Both the position numbers and the translations under genes were made by a program. Positions 10,401 to 21,764 of a stretch of 64,000 nucleotides of DNA are shown piece by piece. How positions within the stretch are numbered: the stretch's first letter is position 1; the number at the start of each line of letters is the position of its first letter. The stretch comes from Seminavis robusta (Eukaryota > Bacillariophyta > Bacillariophyceae > Naviculales > Naviculaceae): contig CAICTM010000172.1 in assembly GCA_903772945.1 (NCBI GenBank), forward strand, positions 36,909 through 100,908, read 5' to 3'. The notes beneath the pieces were generated by a model. It saw nothing but the letters and a program-made list of their open reading frames with translations. It was not told the origin of the DNA and did not search any database.

Positions 10401-11210
10401 TGTTTCCTTTTCTGGGATGATTCCAAGCGTAATCTCGATGACTTCCCTGGTGAGTCTAGACCTGTCAAACACACAATTTGAGGGTTCTCTGCCTTCAGAA
10501 ATAGCTTTGCTTCAAAACTTGGTAAGTTCATGTTCTGGTCGGCTTGCTGTGGAAACAACATTCTCACCCCAATCGATTTAGACTTCCTTGAACTTGGCAT
10601 ACAATTCCAATCTTACTGGGAGTCTGCCAGCAACATTCCGCAAGAGTCAGCTGGAATCCTTGACTTTAGATGCAACAAGCCTGACCAGTGTTTTCAGTCC
10701 TAGCCTTCCTGAAAGCCTCAAGACCCTTTCACTCAGAGAACTGGACCTGAATAGTAGCATACCATCATGGATTGGACAACGGACAGAGTTACGATCGCTT
10801 GCTCTGTACAATTCATCTTTATTTGGAACTATTCCAACAAATGGTACGTCGTCAAATTTCCAACTCAGCCTTTTGGGAAGATCTTCGACTAACTCCTGCT
10901 TCTTTTCCTTCTAGTGGGTCTCTTGACTTCATTGACCAGGTTGATTCTTTGGGACAATCAGTTGACTGGGAAAATTCCAAGCGAGCTTGGCCTGATGTCT
11001 TCTATTCAAACCCTTGACTTGGACAACAACTTATTGACGGGGACAGTGCCCTTGGAACTGCTGAGCGTGTCAAGCCTCCAAATATTGTATGTGAGTGGGA
11101 ACCCTTGGTTGACAGGTGAAATCCCTTCTGAGGTTTGTGAAGGAGATGGAGAGCCACGTGTTTCGGTTGACTGTGAAAATGTTACTTGCTTGGATTGTTG
11201 CAGTTGCTAG
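7417..11210 (+). CDS. LRR receptor-like membrane protein, six exons
   Basis: I join exons 7417-9000, 9149-9482, 9555-10008, 10089-10521, 10582-10843 and 10915-11210. All introns are GT-AG, 60-148 bases long, and each junction restores an unbroken leucine-rich repeat. The product is 1120 residues. The N-terminal 375 residues are polar and low-complexity, and contain two copies of a motif of the form RR-T-LDDP-EL-KM-AKRQ (about residues 16-34 and 119-137). A single transmembrane helix lies at about 377-402. A Thr/Pro-rich linker and a plant-type LRRNT-like segment with WxxxxxxCxW character follow, then more than twenty repeats of the IPxELGxLxxLxxLxLxxNxLxG type and a Cys-containing C terminus. 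The N terminus is probably cytoplasmic and the LRR domain outside. No kinase domain exists, so signalling would need partners. The frame upstream of 7417 opens only with TTG. Confidence 0.85.
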
Positions 11211-11552
11211 CTAGTGCCATGAACACCACTTCGAGTATTGACCTAGGAAATAGCTCAACTAGACTGTCTGTGACTGATGACTGATTGACTGCTTTCCCTC
11301 TCCCCTGCAAGCATTGCAAGCAGGAGAAAACGAGCACCCGCTTCCAATGAAAGACAAACAAACAGGTTGGAGTCTTTGAACAGCAATCCGTGCTTGTCAT
11401 CGTGCTAGCTGGTGCTCAGAATTGGATGTCACGCATCTCTGGTTTCTAGATTAGGGAAGATATTTACGGACCGGTGAGGGGCCAGGCTTAGACAAATAAG
11501 AGGTGGAATTTGGGACTATTGTTTTAGCTTCAGTGGGATCTGGGGAGACAAA
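11211..11552. other. intergenic
   Basis: No gene is visible. The stretch includes the LRR gene's 3' flank. Confidence 0.5.
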
Positions 11553-12285
11553 TTGAGGACCAATACGGTGGCCAAACAGCTTGACTTTGTGGGATCAACA
11601 GAGGCAGAAGTTAATGTCAATCTGATGCGGTACCAAACCAACAACTATTCTCCACTCTGGCAGGCCACGTTCGCCGGAAATGCTGATATTGTACAGTACG
11701 CTTCTTGCTGCAGAACAGCGCGGACTTTGGAAATACAACCTCATGCCGAAGATGGATTTACACGGCTGCTTCAGGCTCAAAGGCACAAATCGAGTCGAGT
11801 CAAGGCGGGTGTTATTGCAATATTGGCCGTACGGTAGCCGTTGGAGACGACGAAGGGCAAAGTGGATTGCATGCGGCATTGCAATGCACCGGCTCCATCA
11901 TGAGGGTGGATGTCGTCAAGTTTTTGGTCGAGAAGATTGGAGTGGATGTCAACTAGGTCCGGATAAAGACGGAAGAGCTGCTCTTCATTACTTGGTTTCA
12001 AACATCAGAGTGGCTATTCGCCCGAGAATGCAGCAATCATCAGCTACCGGTACCGTACTTGGTGGTGGAGCATGGAAGCAATTTGGATGCCCAAGATTAT
12101 GTCAACGGATACACATCACTGCACTTGGCTTGCATTCCTGCATTTGGAAATACCATTATGACAGATCCAATAAGGCAGACCTGGTGGGGCGTCTGGTCAA
12201 GAATTTGGGAGCTAATGTCGACGCGGAAGATGGCGCTGAGAAGACAGCTCTCGACGTGGGCAAACGACAACCTAAAAGTCTTTAA
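11553..12285 (+). pseudogene. decayed ankyrin-repeat gene
   Basis: Ankyrin-repeat signatures occur in all three plus-strand frames, in the right order but broken by frameshifts and stops. In order they are YSPLWQATFAGNADIVQ (about 11640), SGLHAALQ followed by a VVKFLVEK-type helix (about 11860-11955), GRAALHYLVSN (about 11975), GYTSLHLACIPAFGN (about 12105) and a final LVKNLGANVDAEDGAEKTALDVG (from about 12190). An intact parent would have about five or six ankyrin repeats. Short introns could explain one or two shifts but not all of them, so a pseudogene is the better call. No domain beyond ankyrin was seen. Confidence 0.6.
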
Positions 12286-12441
12286 TAATACTGTGCCAAC
12301 AACCGTCGCAGCACTTCACAATCTAGACATCGAAGGGAAAGCAGAGTGAGGACACAACCGCTGACGGATCCGATTCTCTTCTCTTTTCCAAGCATTTGGT
12401 CCTCGGGCACCTGCCCACTGTCACCGTACGGTAGCTTTCCA

Positions 12442-13442
12442 ATGGCGGGAGTTGCAATGCTGTTCCTGGCAGTGGTTGTCGTTTTCTTGAGTCGGCGCTC
12501 TTCCAAGGCATTGGCCAGGTATCCCAACACACTGCAAGCACATGCATCTTCTCTGCATCGAATGCACGGCAGATTTTGTAGCACAACAACTCACTTGTAA
12601 CGAAGATGTGAGCCCAATGAACAAGACGCTTCCAAGCCAGAGGCGCACCGGCCATCCTCACGGCGTTGTGTTTCCTGCCGCATTGTGTGGGTGCCTTCGA
12701 AGACTGCACTCTCTTGTTCTATCCTGGACGTACCTGCGTCGACACGGGCGGGGCTGCAGCACATCAGGACGTACAGTACCTGCGACACCTGCACTGACCA
12801 AGACGGTTGTCGTTGCAGTCGCAGCAATTACGATTGTCAATTTTTCGGCGGCACCTCAACCTGTGTGGTGGGCGACCTCAGCTGCAGTGGCTTTGCGACG
12901 AGTTGCAGTTCTTACGCCACACACAAAGCGAGTGTCAGAGGTCAGAGCCCAACCCGGTGGGAGTGGCTCGACGAATCACCCGATCCCGACGGAAATTGCA
13001 CCGGCTTGCTACGCGCTGTTGACAGCTCTACTCTGCCTCCAGTAGTTTGGATTCTGGGAAGTACAAGCACGCACGCTCGACACATTCCAAGACGTCTGCG
13101 AATAATGATCTAGTGGGATGTACTTGTCGCCGTAATGGCTTTGAATGCACAAGTCTACCGAATGTGACCAACACCTGCAAGGTGAAGTGATTTGCAATGG
13201 AGCGCCACCTAGCTAGTTGCAGTTCTCGAAGTACCGAGTCGTCTTGCGAAAGCGTGGTAGGATGCCGTTGGTTGGCGGGATCTGGCGTCCCAACCCAAAC
13301 CCAGGCCTTCCTTGAGGCCCAGGACCTATGCCCCTGCGATTCTGGCGACAGAGCGGGCAAGGACTTTTATGGAGGAGAATTGGGCCGCAACCCGATGCAA
13401 AGAAGTAACGCAACAAACACGACACTTCTTCAGTGCAAGTAA
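12442..13442 (+). pseudogene. decayed Cys-rich secreted-protein gene
   Basis: An ATG at 12442 opens a hydrophobic signal-like stretch (MAGVAMLFLAVVVVFL). Downstream, several plus-strand frames hold Cys-rich pieces that look related to each other: a CIECTADFVAQQLTCNED piece (about 12555), a CDTCTDQDGCRCSRSNYDC piece (about 12785), a CTCRRNGFEC piece (about 13121) and CPCDSGD near 13330. The recurring pattern is C-x-C-x(5-7)-aromatic-x-C. The frames are interrupted by stops, so this is either a decayed gene or a multi-exon gene whose splice sites I could not find. The family is not recognised. Confidence 0.4.
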
Positions 13443-14011
13443 CGAATGATAGTGCCTCGGACTCGGAAGTTGGGAGCCGTGAATATCAATCGGGCAGAAG
13501 AAAACTTTGGACGTTGCCGATGGAAACATGATTGTCGCCTTGCCCCAGAAACTTTGGCCTGTGGACTACGGCGCAGCATATATATCTTGTTGCCAAGACA
13601 CAAGAGTCCCGGCGCTGCACCGGAAGGCCCTCGTGGATCCCGGCGTCGAAACCAAAGCGCTCCTAAACCAACCACCACAAGATGGGAACAACAAATTGTT
13701 CAGTAACTTTGAGTTTAATAGACGCGACGAATGGCATGGGTATAGAATGCCCTCCCTTGCTTTGCTTGCTGAGCATCCTCGAGCCATGCACTGGCTCAGA
13801 TACTAGCTAGTGTGGAATGTTGTGGCTAGCTAGTCGCGCCTCTGTGTTTTCTGGCCTTATATCATCCGGCTTCCAGCACCGAACGGAACCGTGGAAAATT
13901 CAAAGCACAGTTGTTACTTCACCCATAGGCATCCCGTCTCTCTAGCCAGAGCCTGAAACTTAGACAATCACCCCGTTGTGTCCGGCTTTCATAGCAAGGT
14001 TAAGTTGCTGG
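13443..14011. other. intergenic / unassigned
   Basis: A 99-codon open frame (13507-13803, plus strand) lacks recognisable features. Otherwise no signal is seen. Confidence 0.4.
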
Positions 14012-15373
14012 CTAGCACAGCATTCGGAAGAAGAGGACCTCCATGCAGGACGGACAATACTTTATCCAGTTCCGAAAGATTGGCATGTATCCTCCTCCTG
14101 TATACATCATGCCTGAGAGTAGAGCAATTTCGGCAGTAGTTCGTGTCCTTGGCATCCAGCTGATACCAGTCATTCGAGTTGCCCAATGGAGTTCCACCAT
14201 GATTTGTTGAGGCAGCCAATAGGAAGGTGTATGGTGTGCTGTGCTGTTTGCTCCATCACTGGGCTTGGAGATGATTGCGATTTCATCATTGCTGTTGGCT
14301 TGTTGAATCATAGATGAAAAGACATCAAACTCAAATCCTTCCACATCAATTTTGAACATCATAGGTGGTGCCTGCAGTTGAGCCTTTTGGACAATGTCAA
14401 AGTAGGTAATGAAATGCCGTCCGTGTTCATCCTTTCGCTCCACTCCATCGATGCAGTAGTTGTAGAATCGAATGTCGTCTCTGTCTGGTTTTCTCTTGGG
14501 TGTACCATTCTGGAGGGTACAATCAAAGGTGTGGGTAATGCATCCGGGCATGATTGTGACTACTTCCAGCTCAAACTTCCAATTGTCATTGCCACCAATA
14601 CTGATGATGTGACAATCATTCTTCCTGCTACTGTCTTGGTCCATTGCTGACAAACGCCGTATTTGCTTGTTGGTTTCATTTTTCTTTGTTTTCATGGGCT
14701 GGCAGTACCATTTGGTGTCACCATTCACTGTTTCCCCAATTCTGAGCAAGTTCGGACAATCCAAATCCTTTGGTCCCAGAGAATAATCCCATCGTTCAAT
14801 GGTGTCAGTTGGATCTGCAACCTCCAATAAACGTCCTCCATGAATCAATGGATGTGTTTTTGGTTTGTACTCTCCAGGTAGTGGACGTCCATAGCCTCCT
14901 CGAGGGTCATAGTTCTGAGCATAATAGGACTTGAGATATTGGGTAACATCTTGTGTTCCTTGTTCTTCAGTCATTCCTTTGGGAATAAAGGTGGCACCCA
15001 GTTTTTTCAGTGTGGCATCAATATTCCCGTCCAAGAGATTTTGCACAGATTTCAAGTTTCCCCCTTTAGTGTGGAATAGTCTTGCTTGTGCAATGGAATT
15101 TTCCAATGCCTTTTCCTCAAAGTAGTCCATCGTCTGGTCACAGTAAGGTCGAAGTTCTCCTCGTGCGTTCGCCGGTCCTTCACTCACCGACACTGATGGC
15201 TTCAGAGAGTCAGACTGGTTGTTGATCACGCTGAGGTAAGGTGTTCCTTTCAACTGCAGCCAGAACACAAGCACTGCAGTACATGCAAATACCCCCAATA
15301 AGATCATTGGTCCTTTGAACAGCCTACCATCTGTACCAGAGCGCTTATCACGAACTCGAACACGGCCAGACAT
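14012..15373 (-). CDS. METTL24-like (Methyltransf_22) type II membrane protein, copy 1
   Basis: The 453-residue frame starts at an ATG (MSGRVRVRD). A basic N terminus and one hydrophobic anchor at about residues 22-41 suggest a type II membrane protein with a lumenal catalytic domain. The C-terminal half shows the Methyltransf_22/METTL24 pattern: a HIISIGGNDNWKFE motif-I-like loop, THTFDCTL, then FKIDVEGFEFDVF and QIMVELHW. The family is a predicted SAM-dependent methyltransferase group related to FkbM; substrates are unknown, though glycans or lipids are plausible in the secretory pathway. A close paralogue lies 2.5 kb to the right on the same strand. Nothing breaks the frame, so this copy looks functional. 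Confidence 0.8.
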   Translation of the reverse strand: MSGRVRVRDKRSGTDGRLFKGPMILLGVFACTAVLVFWLQLKGTPYLSVINNQSDSLKPSVSVSEGPANARGELRPYCDQTMDYFEEKALENSIAQARLFHTKGGNLKSVQNLLDGNIDATLKKLGATFIPKGMTEEQGTQDVTQYLKSYYAQNYDPRGGYGRPLPGEYKPKTHPLIHGGRLLEVADPTDTIERWDYSLGPKDLDCPNLLRIGETVNGDTKWYCQPMKTKKNETNKQIRRLSAMDQDSSRKNDCHIISIGGNDNWKFELEVVTIMPGCITHTFDCTLQNGTPKRKPDRDDIRFYNYCIDGVERKDEHGRHFITYFDIVQKAQLQAPPMMFKIDVEGFEFDVFSSMIQQANSNDEIAIISKPSDGANSTAHHTPSYWLPQQIMVELHWATRMTGISWMPRTRTTAEIALLSGMMYTGGGYMPIFRNWIKYCPSCMEVLFFRMLC

Positions 15374-16899
15374 GGCAACAACCCAGTTGAGGGGAGCGAA
15401 GGGAGTGGACTACCGGTATGTGTAGGAATGGACTCCAGAGGTCTGGGACAGCATGAACAAAAACAATTCGGACTCTTCTTTGCCTAACTTAGCCTCGCCC
15501 TCGCTCTGAAACCACCCATGCCGTCTCGTCCACAATAAAGAAGTGAAGAGCGCGAGTTCCAAAAATTTCATCGCCGATTGATTGAAGGTGGCGAGCTGAG
15601 CCGCTACCGTGTACTAGTACTTTGTAGAAAAGTGAGCTACTAGTACTCTAGTATGCATCTATTTTGCAATGCTACGTGTATCTACAACCGTACGGTACTG
15701 GTAGTAGCCACTGGCAAAAGTTGAATTTGGCCTGTTTTAATTATTTGACGATTTCGACAGCTTAGAATTTCTAAAATTTAGAAAAGCACGGTGCAATTCA
15801 GTTTCCGATGTTCCGATGTAGCTATTTACTAGTTACTGGTGTCTGGTGCATGGATCAACACTTTCTTCAAAAGCAAGTCCACTATTTCACCCAAATCGCC
15901 ATTTGTTTTAACAATTGTTTAAGCAAACTTCATCACTTTTGCCAATTTTAACAGTTGCCCTTTCCCAACCAGGACCCATGATGCAGAGTGCAATCCGAGT
16001 CCAAGCCAAAGGTGGTCGTCCGTACCGGTACTGGTACCGGGACGCCGTAATACATGGGTGCCCTTGATCTCTTCCACTAGTCTTCCCCCCTTGCTCCTCC
16101 ATGCCCCCCCCCCACCTTGCCTCAACTCTCTCTTTGGTTTTGCTGCTGCTCTGCTCACTTGATCGATTGTGCATCGTGCTCTCTCCCTGCGCCCCCTCCT
16201 CACAATAGTTCCCTCTAAGCCATAGTAACCACTCCTCGTAAATACATGTATGATCCATCCGCAATATATGGTTTCCTTTTGCTCCTTCAGCACCTGTGGC
16301 TATGAGGCAAAATATAAACAATCAAAGGGGAGAAAGTCATGGAGGGACGACGCAACTTTGCAAGTAGTGCGACACCAGGACATTCCCATCATGACTACAA
16401 GGTGGGGCAAACAACAAGCATGGGCTTAACTTCGCGTTGGTTCCAGCAAAAAGTGTCTAGTCTACTCTTCTCTAATCGGTATCTTTCGTTCCGGTCTACT
16501 ATAGTACCGTGGCGGCATGTCATACAGTACAGTTAGTTGTGAAGTGCCAGCCACGGACGGAAACATTCGAAGCTCGTTCCACGTAATCAATCGTCATGAG
16601 CATCAGTGTATGTACCAGTTGTATACAACTTGAATCAAACTGTCGTGTTTTTTCGTCGTTTTCGTGACGATAGTTCTGTGGCTACGCAATGGAGGGTTGG
16701 TAGTGTAATATTGCAAGGTGGTGTAGTTGTCGTGGTCTTCTCCGACCGTGTAAGGATGCTCGACCCGCTCGTTGCTTCGACACCAACCGCTGTGATGTTG
16801 GCGGACTCCTTGATCGTCCACGAGCGTCCCAGCTTGGATCGGATAGATGCCTCTTCGTTCACGCCAACATCCGCCAATCCCATATCTTGTGCCTGTGCC
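15374..16899. other. long intergenic region
   Basis: No gene is supported in these 1.5 kb. They contain ACCGGT palindromes (16024-16029 and nearby) and a run of ten C at 16104-16113. Short open frames on both strands are low-complexity. Confidence 0.5.
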
Positions 16900-17629
16900 T
16901 GTGGTTGTGCGTCGTTTCGTTCTTAGCAGCGTCACACGAGACACCATAATCCTAGTCAAGGAGAAGAAGGAGACACAGGCCATGGCGGCGACGCGAAAGG
17001 AATTGGGTACGACCTCAAAGATGGCCATGTCGGGTCGGCGGGGACCCACAATCGAAAGTATCGCCAGAGTGGTTTCGTGGCACGGGTGATAGTATCATCC
17101 AATATCTCCGCATGGCTTCCTTGTGAGAGTACCCATAGCACAATGCACGAAAGAGGAATCCCACAGGCAATTCCAAGAGCGTGAATTGGACAAAGGCATT
17201 TTAAAAGCCCGGTGGGGGCGACCTGTGCCAAGGAGCCGGAAGTACGGGCAGACGCGGGAGTAAATGTAGAAGGCGACAACACCGTGTAACAGGCAAAGGT
17301 TACGCTTCGGTAGAGATCCTTTCTCTTGGCAATCGTGTCGTCATCTTGAAGTTGTAACTGTTTTGGGGCTACCGAATCAGCCGCGCTGGCCTTGATCCCA
17401 CAGGTGCGTGCATTTGCAAGATACTGTACCCGTAGGGAGACTACTTGGTAAACGCATCAATAGCAGCCGAGGCAGAGAGTCCTTCCAGACTCGTAGAAGA
17501 AGTTTTCTTCTTGTGGAAGGTGGTCATTCTGGACGGATGGCAGCAGATGGACGACAAGACAATTGGAAGCCATTCACAGTGGAAGTGCCCGCTAACAAGA
17601 AGACCGTACAAGTCGAACGAAACATCATC
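16900..17629 (-). pseudogene. decayed plastid-targeted membrane-protein gene
   Basis: Reading the minus strand from an ATG at 17629 gives a signal-peptide-like start ending in VNGF, a diatom plastid-import-type site. After a stop, a second frame gives a transit-like AAIDAFTK segment (about 17455). A third continues with SVAPKQLQLQDDDTIAKRK and hydrophobic pieces (FYIYSRVCPYF about 17260, FTLLELPVGFLFRAL about 17175, and a final FRVAAMACVSFFSL at 16990). At least three frame changes occur in order along one direction, which argues for a decayed gene rather than chance. The original family is not identified. It lies between the two METTL24-like copies. Confidence 0.45.
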
Positions 17630-17867
17630 TTGTTTCTATTAGTGTTGTTGGAATTGGATTGTGAGACCAAGAAAAACATCCACAAGGCAGCAGATATATG
17701 TTTACTCAGACTGTGGGTCATGCGTAAGCTTATGGCAGAGCAAGATTTCCAAACCGCAGATTCGTTGCCCGTTCTGACAATCGCCCCCAGAGAAATGCGA
17801 TGGCACTGTCATTGCAGCTAGCCTCCATGTTGTACAATCACTTCCAGCTTTCCTAGCAGGTTGCTGG

Positions 17868-19235
17868 CTAGCAGAGTGTTCTGAAGTAGAGGACCTCCAT
17901 GCAGGATGGACAATACTTTATCCAATTTCGAAAGATTGGCATGTATCCTCCTCCTGTATACATCATGCCTGAGAGCAGAGCAATTTCGGCAGTAGTTCGT
18001 GTCCTTGGCATCCAGCTGATACCAGTCATTCGAGTTGCCCAATGGAGTTCTACCATAATTTGTTGAGGCAGCCAATAGGAAGGTGGATGGTGTGCTTTTG
18101 CTCCATCACTGGTCTTTGAGATAATTGTGATTTCATCATTGCTGTTGGCTTGTTGAATCATAGATGAAAAGACATCAAACTCAAATCCTTCCACATCAAT
18201 TTTAAACATGATGGGTGGTGCCTGAAGTTGAGCCTTTTGGACAATGTCAAAGTAGGTAATGAAATGCCGTCCGTGTTCATCCTTTCGCTCCACTCCATCG
18301 ATGCAGTAGTTGTAGAATCGAATGTCATCTCTGTCTGGTTTTCTCTTGGGTGTACCATTCCGAAGGGTGCAGTCAAAGGTGTGGGTAATGCATCCAGGCA
18401 TGACTGTGACTACTTCCAGCTCGAACATCCAATTGTCATTTCCGCCAATACTGATTATGTGGCAATCATTCTTCCTGCTACTGTCTTTGTCCATTGCTGA
18501 CAAACGACGGATATGCTTGTTGGTTTCATTTTTCTTTGTTTGCATGGGCTGGCAGTACCATTTGGTGCCATCTTTCCCCCTTTCCCCCATTCTGAGCAAG
18601 TTCGGACACTCCAAATCCTTTGGTCCCAGAGAATAATCCCATCGTTCAATGGTGCCAATTGGATCTGCAACCTCCAATAAACGTCCTTCATGAATCAATG
18701 GGTGGTTTTTTGGTTTGTACTCTCCAGGAAGTGGACGTCCATAGCCTCCTCGAGGGTCATAGTTCTGAGCATAATAGGACTTGAGATATTGGGTAACATC
18801 TTGTGTTCCTTGTTCTTCAGTCATTCCTTTGGGAATAAAGGTGGCACCCAGTTTTTTCAGTGTGGCATCAATATTCCCGTCCAAGAGATTTTGCACAGAT
18901 TTCAAGTTTCCACCTTGAGTGTGGAATAGTCTTGCTTGTGCGATGGCATTTTCCAATGCCTTTTCCTCAAAGTAGTCCATCATTCCGTCACAGTAAGGTC
19001 GAAGTTCTCCACGTGCGCTCGGCGGTCCTTCGCTCACTGACACCGATAGTTCCAGAGAGTCAGACTGGTTGTTAGTCACACTGAGGTAAGGTGTTCCTTT
19101 GAGCTGCAGCGAGAACACAAGCACTGAAGTACATGTAAATACCCACAATAAGATCATTGGTCGTTCGGACAACCTATTGGCACATGTACCCTCTGTACCA
19201 GAGCTCTTATCACGAACTCGAACACGGCCAGACAT
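17868..19235 (-). CDS. METTL24-like (Methyltransf_22) type II membrane protein, copy 2
   Basis: This intact frame is a close paralogue of the gene at 14012-15373. It has the same basic N terminus, a single anchor and the same methyltransferase motifs (HIISIGGNDNWMFE, FKIDVEGFEFDVF, QIMVELHW). An ATG at 19271 would add 12 residues, but the ATG at 19235 matches the start of copy 1, so I prefer it (455 residues). Differences cluster in the segment just after the anchor (SGTEGTCANRLSERP), while the catalytic half is nearly identical at DNA level, and similarity extends a few dozen bases past the stop codon. This points to recent tandem duplication. Substrate unknown. Confidence 0.8.
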   Translation of the reverse strand: MSGRVRVRDKSSGTEGTCANRLSERPMILLWVFTCTSVLVFSLQLKGTPYLSVTNNQSDSLELSVSVSEGPPSARGELRPYCDGMMDYFEEKALENAIAQARLFHTQGGNLKSVQNLLDGNIDATLKKLGATFIPKGMTEEQGTQDVTQYLKSYYAQNYDPRGGYGRPLPGEYKPKNHPLIHEGRLLEVADPIGTIERWDYSLGPKDLECPNLLRMGERGKDGTKWYCQPMQTKKNETNKHIRRLSAMDKDSSRKNDCHIISIGGNDNWMFELEVVTVMPGCITHTFDCTLRNGTPKRKPDRDDIRFYNYCIDGVERKDEHGRHFITYFDIVQKAQLQAPPIMFKIDVEGFEFDVFSSMIQQANSNDEITIISKTSDGAKAHHPPSYWLPQQIMVELHWATRMTGISWMPRTRTTAEIALLSGMMYTGGGYMPIFRNWIKYCPSCMEVLYFRTLC

Positions 19236-20005
19236 GGCGTCGAAACAGTGTAAGGGTGGCAACAGAAGCATGAATAGTGGACACTACATGAACGAGTGAA
19301 AGATTGGAGGAGGGGAGTTCGAGAAATTTGATGGACGATTTGATATCCTGAATTTGGCGTTTTCGTTTTCGTCGGAGCCTCAGCCATTATGATCGAATCG
19401 AATCGAATCTGTATGTACCACTCCAACACTCCAACCATTTTGCCATTACCGCTACGAGCCAGAACCAGAAGCTTTCGCGGTTTCTTCTAGACTAACTCTA
19501 GCTAGCTAGAGCTACCCTCTAACTAGCTACCGGTATGATAGAGTTACGGGTTACTAGCCAGTCTACTAGCTAGTACTGTACAGTATGGGTTGGACATCAA
19601 ATAAATGACCATCCGTCACATACGTACATGCGTACATGTAGGATACGTTTACGGTTAACAGCTGCCAGACACGTCATCATGGTGCCTACCCCTAATGGTA
19701 GTTTGAATAGCAGTTACAAGGATGGAGTTAATAAAAAAGAGGCTAGGCCGAAGGCGCAATGACTGGGGACTCAACGCTTGGGACTGGTGGAATCCAATTG
19801 CGGTGAGATTTCGATGTTTCGTCGAACAGCAGCCAAAATCGAAAGTAGCCGTGCCAATTTGCCTGGAGGAGGAGGGTCGATAACGTGAGAGTAAATAGGA
19901 TCAATAACGACAAGCAAGCAACTACCAGAAGACCCAGCTCCAGCCAAACAGGTCGTTCGAGTTGCCTAGCCTAGAGTCAGTCAGTCAGTTAGTTAGTAGT
20001 CCAAG
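19236..20005. promoter_or_regulatory. divergent intergenic region
   Basis: This lies between divergent genes and so holds both promoters. CTAGCTAG clusters at about 19497-19575 and an ACCGGT at 19529-19534 are visible; no known factor site is assigned. Confidence 0.4.
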
Positions 20006-21764
20006 ATGGTGGATATCTTTTTGATCATTGTGACATTGGTGGCATTCATCATTTTGACGGTTGTCGCTTTGTATCTGTTGGTCCACTACCAGCATCCTGA
20101 TGACAAGAATGAAGCCTATTTACCGAAGTTTGTAGTGATATTTGGGTTTGTCTTGGCTGGAGCTACTGTATTGATGCTACCCTTGGATGTCGCCAACAAT
20201 GAGGGATATGCCGGTAAGTAGTAGAAGATACCCACCACACCGAGCACGAGTCGAGTCGCTCAGTAAAGTCAACCTCTTTTATGCGGTTATCTAACTCTTC
20301 TTACCATTATTATCATCAGGATGTGCGGGTTATGATACCAGTTTCTGTGGGGGCCTCAACATGGAAATCATGTGGTCGATTGTATTTTGGGCCATTCCGA
20401 TTTGGGTATTTGTCTTGATTCCCTTCTCCACGTTTTACTATGAAGCCGATGATGGTATGCTCATGGCAGGAACCAGTTATCAACCCGATGGAGCTCCCAA
20501 ATCCAAAATTGCTTCGGCTTGCTGCTATCAATTGTTTGTATTCATCATTGTCGGAGGCATTTTTGGCGCCTCCTACTTTATCTTTAGCGAAACCAACATT
20601 CCCGTTCGGAGCTACGAAGGAGCCAGATTGCTCAATGGATTCACAGATACCGTCACTCCACGACGAAATTTAACCACCGGTGAACTATTGACCTTTTCGT
20701 CACATCAATTGGAGCCCATGACACAGACCGATGTCAATTACTTCAAGTCCGTCGCCAATGAGGGAATTGTCGAACTCACACTCACCGTATCGGTCTCCAA
20801 CTTTTATGCCGGCCTCATGGCATTCTTTGGGTGGTTCCTATTTGCCATTTTTGGAGGCGTTGGGTTGGCCGCCATGCCCCTCGATCTTATCATGATGTAC
20901 ATCAAACGTCCTCGCCATTTGGACGCGCAGGAATTTCAAGAATTGCAAACCAGTCTCCGAGAACGCACCAACGAATTGGTCGATATCGGGGAACTCATCA
21001 AGATTGAAAGAGAAGAAAAGGCACAGTTGGGATTGACCAGTGGATGGGGGGCCACCATGTTTGATTCCGAAAAACGAAAGGAAGCTCGAGACGAACGACA
21101 AGCCATTCTGGGATTCAAGCAAGCCGTGTACTTATTGGAACAGGACGTGGACGACTTTCAAGCCTGTCATGCCAATTATGAAAACTACAATCCCTTGATC
21201 CCCTACATTGCCTTGGTTTGTGGACTCCTCTCTGTCATTATCTCCGTTATGTGGTTCCTGCACATTGTCATTTACGTGCTACCATCGCCGCCACTACGAC
21301 CGTTTCTCAACAATTTCTTTGGATGGTTTGACAAGTGGTTTCCCCTCTTTGGTGTTTTGAGTGTCGCAATCTTTACAGTGTATTTGCTACTCTGCGCCAT
21401 CAAGGGTTGCTTCAAGCTTGGAATGCGCTTCTTGTGCATGACGTTACATCCCATGACACCAGGCAAGACCTACATGAGTTCCTTCATGTTCAACATTGGA
21501 TTGGTGTTATTGTGTGCCCTGCCCGTGGTGCAGTTTTGCAGCACGGCCTTTGCCGACTATGCCAAGTATGCCACCATTCGACAGATCTTTGGAGTCCAGA
21601 TTGAATACCTGAATTTCTTCTCCTTCTTTTGGAAGAATGATGTTTTCATCTTTGCCTTTTTGATCATCATGCTCTTGACATCGGTCTACTTGGCCTGCAA
21701 ACCGGCCGATCAGGCCACCAATTCCCAAGCCTTGCGAGATCGGCTCAATTCACGAAGAAGTTAG
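20006..21764 (+). CDS. LIMR/LMBR1-like multi-pass membrane protein
   Basis: Two exons, 20006-20213 and 20320-21764, join through a 106-base GTAAGT...CAG intron in phase 1 and give 550 residues. The first exon matches the start of plant LIMR-family proteins closely: an N-terminal helix, then LLVHYQHPDDKNEAY.PKFVV and LMLPLDVAN. About nine transmembrane helices follow, with a charged coiled-coil-like cytosolic loop (about residues 225-300) in the middle, which is the LMBR1 architecture. Animal LMBD1 works in lysosomal cobalamin export and LMBR1L is a lipocalin receptor; the role of protist members is not established. The protein is complete, and the 3' end encodes a basic, polar C terminus. Confidence 0.88.
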
